Shown here: one piece after another, positions 33,621 through 46,000 of the stretch
Position numbering within the stretch: the first letter of the stretch is position 1
Layout: each line of letters opens with the position of its first letter
DNA from: Microthyrium microscopicum
Lineage: Eukaryota; Ascomycota; Dothideomycetes; Microthyriales; Microthyriaceae
Length of the DNA stretch: 64,000 bases
Reading direction: 5' to 3'
Assembly (NCBI GenBank): GCA_010405405.1
Contig: MU004231.1
Span: forward strand, 489,736-553,735
Position numbers and translations under genes: made by a program
The notes under the pieces: model-generated
The model's database searches: none
What the model was told of the DNA's origin: nothing
The model's input: only the letters and a program-made list of their open reading frames with translations

Positions 33621-36600
33621 AATTAGCCATCTAACCCGATTAGGTTTTGGCACGTGTATACTAATGCGTTTAACTGCATATTGCTATTTTATATGACAAA
33701 TTCAAAGAAAAACTCTAGCCCCTAATATGCCCTTATCCTAAACTGTCCTAAATTAATAACTCCTAATTAATAACTCTTAAGGACTTATTAAAAACTAAAT
33801 AATAAAAATAATATTATAAAGATATAAATATATATGCTACCTATACTTAGCGTAAGCTAGTATAGGCTAGAGACTATTACGCTACTAGTATCTAATATAA
33901 GAGTTAATGCTAGCTAGAATATATTTATTAATAGTACTAAAATATAAGAGTCTAGTACTAATAGAGTTATATTATAATGCTAATATAAGAGTTAGTTATC
34001 TACTAGTTTATAGGTATTTATGCCTTAATTAATTCTTATAATTAATCTATAAACCTTCTATCTCTTTAGTTCCCCTTATTAATTATAAAGATATAACTAT
34101 CTTTATCTATAATACTATTATAACCTCTTAATTGTCTATGCTTATTTAAAGACTTTTATCTATTTACTAGTTTTTATCTTTATTACTATAAAGGAAAGAT
34201 AAGTAAGTCCTAGATAAAGATACCTAAGTATGTAGTTTATTAGGTACTACTTATCTATATAGTGTTTACTATAAGAATAGTTCCTAGTACTAAATTATAA
34301 GAAAGTTATCTTCTCTCTATAATTTATAGTTATCTACCTAAGAGGAAATATCCCCCTAGTTATATAGTTTACTCCTTTAGTTAAATAATAATTAGTATAT
34401 ACTTAAGGTTAAATTACGCTACCTCTTTCTTATACTAGGCTTAAAGATTTACCTTCTTAGTTTAATGTTCTTTAGAGGTAGCCTAATTTATCCTATTACG
34501 TTATTTTTTTTAGTATATCTAAGTAGCGTTTATATATTTAAGATCTTATATACTTAAAGTATTTAAAAAAAATAAAGTAGTAAGCCTAGCTAGTATAGGA
34601 CTCTTTATTATCTTCTTATAACTTTTTACCCTACTTACGCTTACTTATATCTTATAGCGCTATTCTAAGAAAGTAAAATAAGTATAAAGTATATAGTATA
34701 GAATCTAATTTAGGAAACTATTATAATATTAGTAAGCTAGGCTATTAATCTTACCTATACTTTAGAGATTATAGCGAAGACCTATTTTATTAGTATAAAG
34801 CTAGACTAGGATAGTAGATAATAAATGCTTATAGTTTTAGTATAAGTTAAGTGCCTGCCTACTAATAATATTATTAATCTTAAAAAGCTTCCTTCCTTAG
34901 GTCTCCCTTTTCTAGGTACGTTACTAGACGTAAGATAAGCTTTATTAGATAAGGTTGTGGAAGCTAGTGCTAGTTCTAGGGTTTATAGTATGGCTAGTTC
35001 TTCTTATATTAAGAGCTTTTATAGAAGCTTCTTTTGTAAGCTTATCTATAATATCATTACCTTTAATATTAACGTAGAAGAAGATCTAGTATATATATAC
35101 TAGCCTAAGTACTTTATGCCTAGCCTTATGAAAGGCTTTAAGGTATAGCTAAGCGTTTTAGGTATTTAGATTAGTAAGGGTATAGTATACGCCTAGATTA
35201 TTAATCTAGAGGTATATTAACATATAATTGTAAGGATTATTAAGGTTAGTAGCTTAATCTTTTATTACCTTAGTGGCTATGAAAACTTCTGCATTATATA
35301 TTATATTAGCCCTAAGTAAGCCTAGATAAAATTTAGCTTAATTAGGGGTCCTAAGCTAGTGATAATTATGCGGCAGTCCCTAAGGATTAATTTAGTAGAA
35401 GGCTGCTCTAACTTCGTCCTTAAATCTAGACTTGTTAGTAAAGTAATATAGGCAATTAGTATTATCCTAAGTTATGAGGAGACAATTAAGTTTAGCATAG
35501 GTATATATTCTTTTAAAGATAAAGCATAGTATACTTTCCTAAGGTTTATAGATAAAAGTATTAAGCTTTAGAAGCTTATTAAGTCTAGTATCCTTATATA
35601 CTTTTTAGAGTTATTATATAAGGATTTAAAAGGATAACTTATATATTAGTACCCTCTAAGTAGTTCTACGTTAGAGTAGTGTCTTAACTAACTATAGAAG
35701 TAAAGAAGATAAATAACGTTTTTAGAGGATCTATAGCACTATAAGCTATAAGATTTTAGCTAGCTACTATCTTGCTAGAAGAAGGCTAAGTTTAATATTT
35801 AGGGCTAGGCTAGAGGTATTAGTCTATATACTACTAATAATTATTATGGCATCTCTCTAAATGTTTTTAAGAGTAGATATCGCCTCTAAGTAATGTCCCT
35901 AGACTAAGTAGCTATAAGTAAAGATTAGTATTGCTATAGCTTTATATATCTATTTAAGGGTATTAATTTCTACGCTATACTTATTAGATCCTATAAAATG
36001 CTTAAGTATAGTAAGTACGCTATAGGCTCTACCCTTCTTAATTTTAATATACGTAGTAAAGGTAAGCTACTCGTTAAGGTATAGGCCTAGGATCTTAACG
36101 ATTTTTAAAACCTATTCGTCCTTAGAGAGGCTAAATTTATTAACTAGTAAAATCTCTACTTTATTATTATATATTAGGGAGAACTCTTTATTCTTAACTC
36201 TTATATTATAAGTACTAGGTTAGTATAGATAGAGTAGAGAAAACTTATCTAGCGCAAAGCAAGATTTATATATATAACTCTAATAGTAGTTATTATTAAG
36301 GCATCTTTAGAGTGCTTCCTAGTAGAAGGCTTTTAGTTTAAAGACTACATAGTTAACGTTATTAATCTAAGCAATTTTGCTTTTACGGCCTAGCTTACCT
36401 AGCTAAGTAGCTTCTTTAGTAGCTAAATTAGCGTTAAAGAAAATATATAGTAGAGGTAATAGTAGTAAGCCTTAAGGGATTCCTACTATAACTTCTTATA
36501 TACGTAACGTATAATCTAGGGTTTTAAGCTAAGCCTTGCGCCTACTTAAGAACTTAAAGAACTATCTTACCTAGATTCTTTTAAAGCTATAGTACTTTAG

Positions 36601-39600
36601 GTTATAGAGAAGCCTATAAAAAGATATATAGTTAAATATACTACTTACGTCTAAGAATAGGATCGTTACTAGTTAGTTTTTATTAAATCCTAGGTAAATA
36701 TATTTTAAGAGATAATAAATAGCCTTATTAATATATCTTCTCTTTTAGCCTTTAAAGTATATAGGTAGGAGGATATTAAGATATTTATTAAAGGCGTAGT
36801 GTATATAAGTAGCTATATAGGACTTAAGTACTTTACTAATAGTATTAAGTAAAGCGATTAGACGATATACCTTAGAGGTTTCTAGAGCTGCCTCTTTCCT
36901 ACTAGGTTTTATAAGAGTAATAGTTATATTCTCTTAGAAGTACCTTAAGTAATACCCTTAAAGAAGTAAAGAGTTAAATAGAACGATAAGAGCTTAAAGA
37001 AATAGTTTACTATTTAGGTTAATTAGGCTATTAGCGAAGCTAGTAGCTACTTATAGGGCCTTAGCTACTATTTTATCTAAGCCATATACCTTACCCTTAC
37101 TTATATTCTTAATAGCTTACTATATTTTATAATTACTAAAGTTATAGAAGGAAATAAGATCTAGGTAGTCTTCCTCTAACTAAAGGTTAATATTATCTAA
37201 TTCTATAGCTAGGGGTAGTAGCTAGAAAGCCTAGCGAAGGATATAATTTTTATCTTTTAGAGTAGTAGCGTAACCCTTCTTATTAAAGAAGCAATTAATC
37301 TTAGGGGGTATCTTCTCCTTTGCTTACACGTTTAGGATATTAAGGAGTCGCTATCCTAAAGCCTAGCTATTAGTTACCTTAATAAGGATAGCTAAGGCTA
37401 GGATATCTTTCTAGCTCTGTTAGGTCTCTTTATTTCTTATAGTAATCTAGTTTTGTCTTACTTTAGTAGCTTCTTCTTAAAGGCTTAGCTCTTAAGGGTT
37501 TTACTAGGCTTATTTAGCTAGGGTGCGCTAGAGTGTTAATTCCTTAGCGCTTTCCTTTAATAGAGCGTGCTTATCTTTCCTTAGATTATAGTCTTTATAA
37601 GGTAGTATAGACGCTATAGTTATAAAGTATATTACGTTAATAATATAATTAATAAAGGCGTTAATAAATTTAGGGTCTATTAGAGCTCTAGGGATAATAA
37701 GGTTATCTTTAATAAATTAAGAGAAGACCTTCTCGTTGCACTTCTTCTAGTTTATCTTAGCCTTTTGCTATTTAGATTAAATCCTAAGGTTAAGTATAGT
37801 ATATAGTAAGACGTAGTTACTAACCCCTTATAAGGTCTTATCTTCTACGACTTAATAGGTAGAGTTAAGGTATACTAGAGATCTAGAGGCTAAGGATAGA
37901 TTAATTATACTATTATAATAAGTAGATACTATAGTATATCTAGTAATAGTTCCTATAGGGAGAAGGCTAGTAAGATTAATGTCCTTAATAAGGTCTAAGA
38001 CTCTATTATAGCTATAAGTAACGCGCCTAAGGCTAGACTAGATTAGATAGTAGGTATTAAAATTTCCTATTAGTAACGTATATCTCCTTATATTACCCTA
38101 GATAGAGTAATAAATATTACTAAGGACGTCTACTTTTTAAGTAGCGTAGTACGCCTAGTAAATATTACTAAGTAGTAGTGCGCCTTTATTAGTATATATT
38201 TTAATAAGATTCTAGTCCCTTTTGCTAACTTATATTTCCTAGTCGTATAGTAGGATGCTCTAGTTAATATATATAGCTATTTAACCTCCTTCTTTATTGT
38301 TAGAGAAGATTAAATAGTAGCCTATAATATTTAGGCTTATAAGGGTATTTTCTATAGTATTAATTTATAGTTTCTAGACTACTATTATATCATATAGTTA
38401 TACTAATATAGTAGTAACCTATATTAATAAGTTTTTATAGTTAGTATATAACTTATTAGTATTAAATTATAGGATATTAAGGATATAAGAGTAGCCTTTT
38501 ATTTCTATTATTTCTAAGAGTAGTAACCCTAGAAAGGGTAAGAATTATATGCTATTATGAAATATAGGCTTAGTCTAGTTAAGATCCGTCTCTTAATTAG
38601 AGCTATTATCTTCTTCCTTATTATTAGCGTCTATTTAGTTAGGCATATTGTCGTTAGAGTAATTAGAGCTTAATTCTCTGCTTAAACTTTCTAAGTTAGA
38701 TTCGCTTTTAGAGTTGCTTTTAGATTTGCTATCTAAGTCGTCCTTTAAGTCTAGGATGTATCTACTATATATATAAAGTCTTACCTAAGTACTATCTAGG
38801 TTGTTAACTTACCTATCTACTATATTAATAAAGCTATTAGGATTACGTAGGCACTATTCTTCTTAGGTCGTTATAAAGTAAAAGATAAAAGGTTTATTCT
38901 AAGTGTTACTTCTTAGGTTAATATTAGGTTATATTACTAGAGTACCTTATTAAGGTATTGCCTAGTCCCTTACTAGCTACTCTATATATCTTATTTAGTA
39001 TATATAGCATTGCTATATAAATAATGGTTGCTAATTAATCTTATTATCTAAGTTACTATCTAGTACTTTAACCTAATAGCCTCTTAATTATTTATAGAAT
39101 TAGTATCTTAAGTCTTATATATAATTCCTATACTATAGTTTTCTTTACTTTTATAGGGTAATTTCCTTATTAGTTAAGTAGCTATTAGAGTAGTCCCTAT
39201 CTTTGCTGCTTAATTATAAAGTAACTAAAGTTATAGGAGTTATAGAGGTATCTAGCCTTATTAGTATAGCGAATCTATAAAACCTTTAAAGTAGGTCTCT
39301 ATCCTTATTATTCAACTTTGTAATCCTAGCATATTTAGAGGCAGTAAGTAGTTTTATAAGTAAGTTAGTAAGGGCCCTATCTAGTTATCTACTTAGCCCT
39401 ATCTAAATATAGGCGTTAACTAAGGCTCTTAGTAATAGTAAGCCTAGTAATAAAGACCTCGTCGTTACTAAGTTAGGTTAGGAAGTGTTTTAGCTTAGCT
39501 AATTAGACGTATCCTAATTACTATCGCTTAAGTTAACTAGTAAAGCGGAACTTAACTTTAGCGAAGAGGGTAATTAGACATGGAACGCCTATCCTAGCCT

Positions 39601-40289
39601 ATTATTTAGAACTATATTAAAAGCCTTCTTAAGGCCTTCTAGTCTTAGTATAAGTAGGCTAGCTAAGTAAGGGTAGACCCTCTAGATTTTAATTTATAAG
39701 AGAGTTGCCATAGTGTAGACTTCTTTACTCTATACTTAGTTAGCTTATTAGTTAAAGGCTACGATACAGTTACTAGTTTTCTATATTACCTAGAGAGGTA
39801 AGGAGTCTAATAGGGAAGCTAAGGACCTTAGTAGTAATAAAGACATTTTTAATCTAGTTTCTTAAAGCCTTCTTTTATCGTTTTTATCTTAAGCCATCTT
39901 TAAGATTAATGTTAGCTTTTTAATAAAGTTTGAGTTAGTATTCTTTAAGGCCTTTAATACTACTACTTAAGCCTAAGACTATAAGAGAAAGAGACTCTAG
40001 AGCTAAGGATAACGTTAAAGAGTCCTTTAGTAGTAAGAAAGGCGCTATTAACGAGAAGGGTATAAGTTTACCTATAATAATTTTAGTACGCTTAGCTTCT
40101 TTCCTATTAGTATAGGCTTATTTAGCTACGAGTTTCTTATTATATTAGTTAATTTTAGAGGTATGCTTTCTTTTACAACTTAAGGTAGTTAGGTACTTAT
40201 TAGAATCTAGGTCTTTAAGTTAGAGGGACTACTACTTAAGGGAGTTAAAGATAAGGGGTATATTGCCTATTAAAGGTATCGTAGAGTCT

Positions 40290-40395
40290 AAAAAAGTTTA
40301 GTTTTCTAATTCCTTACTGCTAGCTAAGGTCGTTTCTAAGGAAGTTTAGTTCTCTAATTCCTTACTACTAGCTAAAGTCGTTTCTAACTCTAAGG
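40290..40395. repeat. two-copy ~57-bp tandem repeat inside the LINE
   Basis: Two adjacent copies containing CTAATTCCTTACTGCTAGCT and GTCGTTTCTAA differ at only a few bases. They probably come from the low-complexity part of ORF1. Confidence 0.75.
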
Positions 40396-40454
40396 ACGAT
40401 AATATTACTAAGTATTTAGCTAACTTTTAGCCTAAAGGAGTAATAGAGACTAGT

Positions 40455-40545
40455 AGTTACTTAGGCTTAGGTTTAGCCTTAGGCTTAGGCTTAGATTACT
40501 TTAGTATAGTAGGCTTAGGCTTAGATTGCTTTAATATAACGAGTT
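40455..40545 (-). repeat. TTAGGC-like hexamer tract within LINE ORF1
   Basis: Runs of CTTAGG on the plus strand read as alternating Lys/Pro codons (AAG CCT) on the minus strand. This is consistent with a basic Pro/Lys linker of a LINE ORF1 protein. Confidence 0.65.
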
Positions 40546-42690
40546 TAGGTGCTTTAGCTATCTCTTTTAGTAGAGCTAGATAGCCTCTCTTTTTTATAGG
40601 AATAGTAAAGATAGGTTTTAAAGAAGGATTAAAGATACTTAAGGCTTTAGCAACTATCTAATAAGGTTACTTTAGCTTAAGGTTAGCGTAGAGTCTTTTA
40701 AGTCGTTTAGTTTTAAGAATATAAAGCCAATATTACTATTAAATATCTTTAGAGGCGTCTACTAGCCCCTTAAGTGCTTATTCATTAAAGGAGGTAATAT
40801 CTATCTTATTCTTAATTATAATAAGGTCCTGCTTAGTATTGCTAACTTCTCTATCCTCTCGTTAGTTATCCTTGCTATTATTAACTTTGGTACGTTCCTA
40901 TTAGTTAGATTCTGCCATCCTAGTTTTCTTTACCTTAGTCTAAGTAATAGCTTTACCTAGTCTAGGGGTTTATAAGATATTAGCTTTAGTAACCTTAGTT
41001 CTAGATATTAATATAGTTTTGCGTAGATTTTCTAGGTTAGACTTATGCCTTATTAACTTATTACCTTTATTCTACTATCTATAAATTAGCTTTTTTACTA
41101 TATATTAGTCTAGATACCTTATTAGTTTTTTAGTAACTTTTTAAGCCCTTTTAGCGATTACCTCTACTTTCTTTAGATAATTATTAACGTCTATATAATG
41201 TCCTTCTATGCTATATATTACGTATTATTTTATCTTTTTTTTATCGTTATAGTTTAGAGTCTTATAATGTCCTATATACTTACTATATACGAGTCGCCGT
41301 TAGTAGTGCTATCTATAGTAGTAAAATTATTAGCATTTATTATAGATATAGGCTTAGTAATAATTAACGTAGTATTTAGACTATTTACTAGCTCCTTAAA
41401 TTATGAGACTCTCTTAAAGGATACTCTCTATATTTAAAGAGTTACTAAAGGCTATCCTAATTAAAGACCTTTCCCTTTTCGTATAATTTATCTTTAGGTT
41501 TAGCTAGGTAAAGAAATATACTTTATTAGGCTTATAGAGATAGAGATTATTAGTAAAGAGAGTATTAGTAACTTTATTAAGGTTTAGTAATAGGACTTTA
41601 TTAGCGTAGGTATTATAGATATCGTAGATAACGATAGTATATGTTTAGACGTAGAAAGTAGCCCCTCTAATATAGGGTAGCTAAATCGCTTATGTCTTAT
41701 AGGCTTAGTAGAGTTGCTTAAAGGTATTAAATTATAATTTAATAGTCTTATTATCTTTTTAGACTGTTATAAAGAGCCTAAGTAGTATTTTCCTATGTTG
41801 TCTAATGTAGTCTTTAATAGCTTTACGAAGGGTTCTTGTCCTTACGGCTTTAGTAAATATGCTAATATTCTTATAAACTTTAAATTTTAGGGTAGTAAGA
41901 AGGTCTACTTAGCGTGGTACCCTAAGTATTATAAGTCCGCCTAATAGTTATTTAGGGTATATTCTAATTACGTTTTGTAGCTTAGTCTGCTTCTTTGCCT
42001 ATATCGTTATAATAAGTTATTAAAGCTAGAGTAGCATAGTAGTATTGTCTATCTATATCTTTTTACTTACGAGGTATCGTTCTTCTACTACGCGTTATTC
42101 TTCTTTAGTAAGTCTTTGTGCCTTAGCTTATTATTTCTACTCCTAAATTTATTCCTTAAGATAGGCGGCCCTCTCTTTATTGCGGTACTCTCTCTCTGCT
42201 ATTATAGTAAGCTATTACTACTTAAAAATCTCTATTAGGCCTACTAGATTATATACTCCTTATAACTAACCCTATCTAGATATATTTCCCTAATTGCTTA
42301 TTAGGTTATAATTTCTTAGGGACTTAGCTTATTTGGTTATTTCCTTACTAAGTGTATTTATATTTATAGTTATACTAGCTCGCATGAGCTTTCTTATATC
42401 TTAATCTTTATTATACTTGCTAGGTAGGTAGGTAGAGTTTAGGATAGAAGATATTTTGTATAGATAGGTAGTAGGTAAGTAAGCAGATAGGTAAGGATTA
42501 AAAGAATAGAGTTACTATAGATTAGTAGTAGAGGGTAAGAGGGAATAGAGTATTTTACTAAGGGAGAGTAATTACTAGAATTACCTAGGGACGTGACTAG
42601 GATAATAATACGTAATAACTTAATAGCGTCTTAAGTTATAAGAGATCTAAGAATACAAAGAGACTTATCGTAGTAAGCTAGATATTATTA

Positions 42691-43093
42691 TATAGTAAAA
42701 TTGTGTTAATTTCAGAAAATTTCGCAGTATCAAAGTTGTTGTTTCCTTAATTCTATGAGGCTGATGCACACCACGCTAGACCGACCCCCTGCAGCTAGAC
42801 CCCTGTCAAGAACCGCCGCGCTTCAGAAAGTTGCACTAGCAGCGCGTTTGGACATTAACATCAAATGCCATCACCTCCAAGTCACCTATTCGTATCAATC
42901 GAGGTGTTGTGCCTGTCGCCGCGCTCTCATCTTTAACCTCAGCGCGTGAAGGCCGGCACTAATTTCATATAAGCCTCTCCACCCAGCAAAACGCAGCACC
43001 GTCAATGCTCGTCCCCGAAACACCCTCTCCGTATTACCCAAAGGACATGCGATTACGCCTGCCTTCCACGACCAACAACCCCTCTCCTTAACA
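42691..43093. other. border of the AT-island and upstream region of the HIR3 gene
   Basis: Normal-composition DNA resumes at about 42,700, so only 400 bases separate the RIP-type island from the probable HIR3 start. No other gene was recognised. Confidence 0.5.
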
Positions 43094-46000
43094 ATGGTTT
43101 ATATGCCTACCGCCCCTAGTGAAAAGAAATAGGCTAATGTGATGATAGGCGACCTTTCGTGCCCACAATATCGATTATGAGAGCGATGCCTCCGAGGTCG
43201 AAGACACTACTGAGCTGCAGATCGAAGAAGCTCACAAGCTATACCAGACTGCGCTAAAGTTTCACTCTGAAGGCCCGCCATCATTCGAAAAAGCGCAAAA
43301 AGCATACCAAGAACTCTTCGAGTCTGACATCTTCAAGTATGCAGAGTCTCTGTCCGAGTTTCGACGATGGGAGACATTACCTGAATACGACGAGCTCCTT
43401 CTTCAAAGCTTCGACCCAACCGCTCAGACAACCATAGTCGCTGGCGATAGTGCACCGAATACACTACCCCAAATACTACATCTGGCTTACAAGAATCATG
43501 GTCAATTCATCTTGGATGTCCTCTGTCATCGAATCCGGGAGACCGTTGCTGCTGGGGACGTCGATGGAGCTAGACCGGATGAAAATGTCCAGATTGTCAA
43601 TGCGCCCCTCAACCATTTTGCAGAAGCGTTAGATAAAGATGATTCCGACGTGGATCTGTGGCGACGGACTGCTCAGGTTGCTCGTTGGGCAGGTAGCGTT
43701 CGAATTGCCAGATTCGCACTGGAAGCTGTTCTAGATGGCGAAATCGAAGCTCTCGAGGTCTTACGTGACACACCCGGAATAGATCAAATGCTTGCACAGC
43801 ACCAAATTAGGAAACTGGCCACTGAACTTGAAGACGATCTATCTATGCTATCTGCTCCACTGAACTCGACGCGAAAGACTGCACTTTCTGCGGCACTCAG
43901 AAAACTCATCAATTCTTACCCCGACTTGCATGAAAAGTCTTTTGAATTATCTGGACTCTCTCTTACCGGGAATACTGGGAAAGCTCCGGTGCAATATGTG
44001 ATCATGGCTGCCACACGAGATTGGCTTGGTATAGGAAATATCATTTCTCAGCAGCTCATGCTTGAAGAAAGTGGAGTGGTGGACACTGGGCCGGGCTTTG
44101 GAGTTGGGTTTAAACTGCCGCCATCAGAAGTCACAGCAGGTGCAGAAGACATTCAGATGGCCATTGAAGGGGCCTCACTAGGAGACGAGGCTACACTTAC
44201 TAGCGAGACTGTCGCGGAAAGCCCAACGCAGATAGAGGACAATCCAGCAGAACAAGCACCAGAAGCTATGGAGATTGAACAACCAGATACACAACCGACA
44301 GAACCACCAATAGCAGATACACTGTCAAAAGATTCACAGCCAATAGATCCGCAGTCGAGTAATACTGGTGCAGCGCCTGCGGAAGAACAATCCGTCGCTA
44401 TGAGCAGAAAACGTTCCACTGATTCTGCTGGGCTTCCAGAAGTTGCAGAAGGTGGGCGATCTCGAAGCAAACGAACACGAACCCGTTGGACAACCTCAGG
44501 GGAGCGTATAGATACAACTCAGGTTGAGACTGTTAAAGACAATGTTGCCAACGAGCAACTAGAACAGTTTACTTATGCGGACAACATTATGGATGAAACC
44601 ATCCGCCCTATTTTGTCAAGACTTAATATCCAAGGCCTCATTGCACCAAATGTCATTGGAAACATTGTTAAAGAAGAGGAATCATCTGCGCAAAACGAAG
44701 AACCTTTGAGATTGGCTATCAAGGACCTTTTCGAAGCTTTGAAACTCTGCGAACCTCGTACGGTAGAGTCGCTCCAAACAGATTCGTTTAGTGAACAATC
44801 CGTAGGAGTGGCCTCGAGACAAGCTGGATTGAATGTGTTCCTCGGCCATGAGACTCTTACTGGGAGCGACCGCGGCAGTAGACCAATACTTCCTCCAGGT
44901 CTTGGACTACAGTCCTGGGTTGACAAAGTGAATAAGAAATGGTGCATAAACAAAGATGCTGCATGGAGTTGGCTTTCCGCGTTACTAAGACCCACCCCAT
45001 TAGCCAGCAATACTCAACCGGCGTCTCTATATGCTGCGTTTGTCTGGCCTGATGGATTGAAAGAGGTTGTGCGACGCATTGCTGCTCAGGCGGATTCATA
45101 TATCTTCACCCAGGCTCAGGCATCTATATCCGCCATTGAGTCCCGCCTCCTAAAGAACACTAGCAACGGCGAAAGATTTAATCTCACACCAAACGAAATT
45201 GCTGATGCCGAGATGATTCAAAGTCTTTTTGAAATCCACGTCGACATCCACGCCAATTTGAAAGCAGCTGGCTACGCTGCAAATCCAGGTCCAAGATTAG
45301 CACAACGAAAGTGCCTTGAAAGTTGGTCGATGCTGGCAAATGTTGCCATTCAACTCGCTCGTGGCCGTCGGGAAGTCGATGATTTAAGCGATCTTGACAT
45401 TCGTCACATCTGGGCTCATGCTCATTTCGTAGTTCTGGACGAAAACACCCCCCAAGAATTTATTCTGGTCTGCATCAAAGATTTGAGAAAGCTGATGCGC
45501 TCTTTTGATGGTCGAATTGTACATTTACCCAACAATGAGACAATGCCCGAAATCTCCATCGAAGCTGTCGAAGCAACTCTGAGACGGATGAACATGAAGG
45601 ATTTCTTCTTGAAAATCTTTAGTGATGACCAAGATGACGAAGAAAGCGCTGTCGTGGTTATTGAAGGATTGGAGCCGCTGCTGAATGCCGCAGAATCACT
45701 GGTAGACAAAGGAAAAGCTGCGAAATCCAAGCCAACTTTTCACACAACATCAGAACAGGACAACCTAGATGACCAGATGGAGCTCGAGCGAATGGCAACA
45801 AATCCAACAGATATCGAAGAGGTCGCCCAGTTCATTGCCACCAGCAGTCTTACATTACGATTAGCGCTTTGGCGACGTCTGAGGGACGCGTATACAGCTG
45901 TGCCGTATAAGCCTATGGTTGTTTACTGCGACTTCAAAACCATCGAGCTGCTGATCAATGAGCTCATGTCTGAAGACTATTCAAACCTTGGTTCTTCTCA

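Larger units (their letters stand above)
34900..41500 (-). mobile_element. ancient Tad1-like non-LTR retrotransposon (LINE), RIP-degraded
   Basis: Read on the minus strand, relics occur in the order of a Tad1-type LINE. An apurinic-type endonuclease block (ILLGDFNTHH type, seen as LLIGNFNTYY, and a later GTITR) lies near 37980-38080. A reverse-transcriptase block of the type LFLDVSGAFD (seen as LFLDVSSIFN, followed by RLLYNLK) lies near 36590-36665. The RT thumb (ILGLYLN..LTF) lies near 35950-36130, and an RNase H end of the type GNDxxDKLxKEA near 35025-35080. Upstream, a Lys/Pro-rich tract (40460-40540) and a possible zinc-knuckle area near 39000 fit ORF1. Substitutions from consensus are mostly C-to-T and G-to-A. 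Stops are very frequent and nothing is translatable, so it is a fossil. The ends are approximate; neither a poly(A) tail nor a target-site duplication was found. Confidence 0.8.
33690..42690. other. AT-rich RIP-type island
   Basis: About 9 kb, visibly some 65-70 percent A+T, with very abundant TpA, few CpA/TpG and no open frame of useful length in any frame. Both edges are sharp; coding-type composition resumes within about 50-100 bases. This is the pattern left by repeat-induced point mutation of repeated DNA in Pezizomycotina. The remains of a LINE fill much of it. The rest (about 33.7-34.9 and 41.5-42.7 kb) carries no motif I can place. Confidence 0.85.

Noticed and set aside
40455-40545. 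TTAGGC repeats, possible interstitial telomere sequence
   Set aside because: The tract is irregular and reads as Lys/Pro codons in the strand and region of the LINE ORF1, so a telomeric origin is unlikely.
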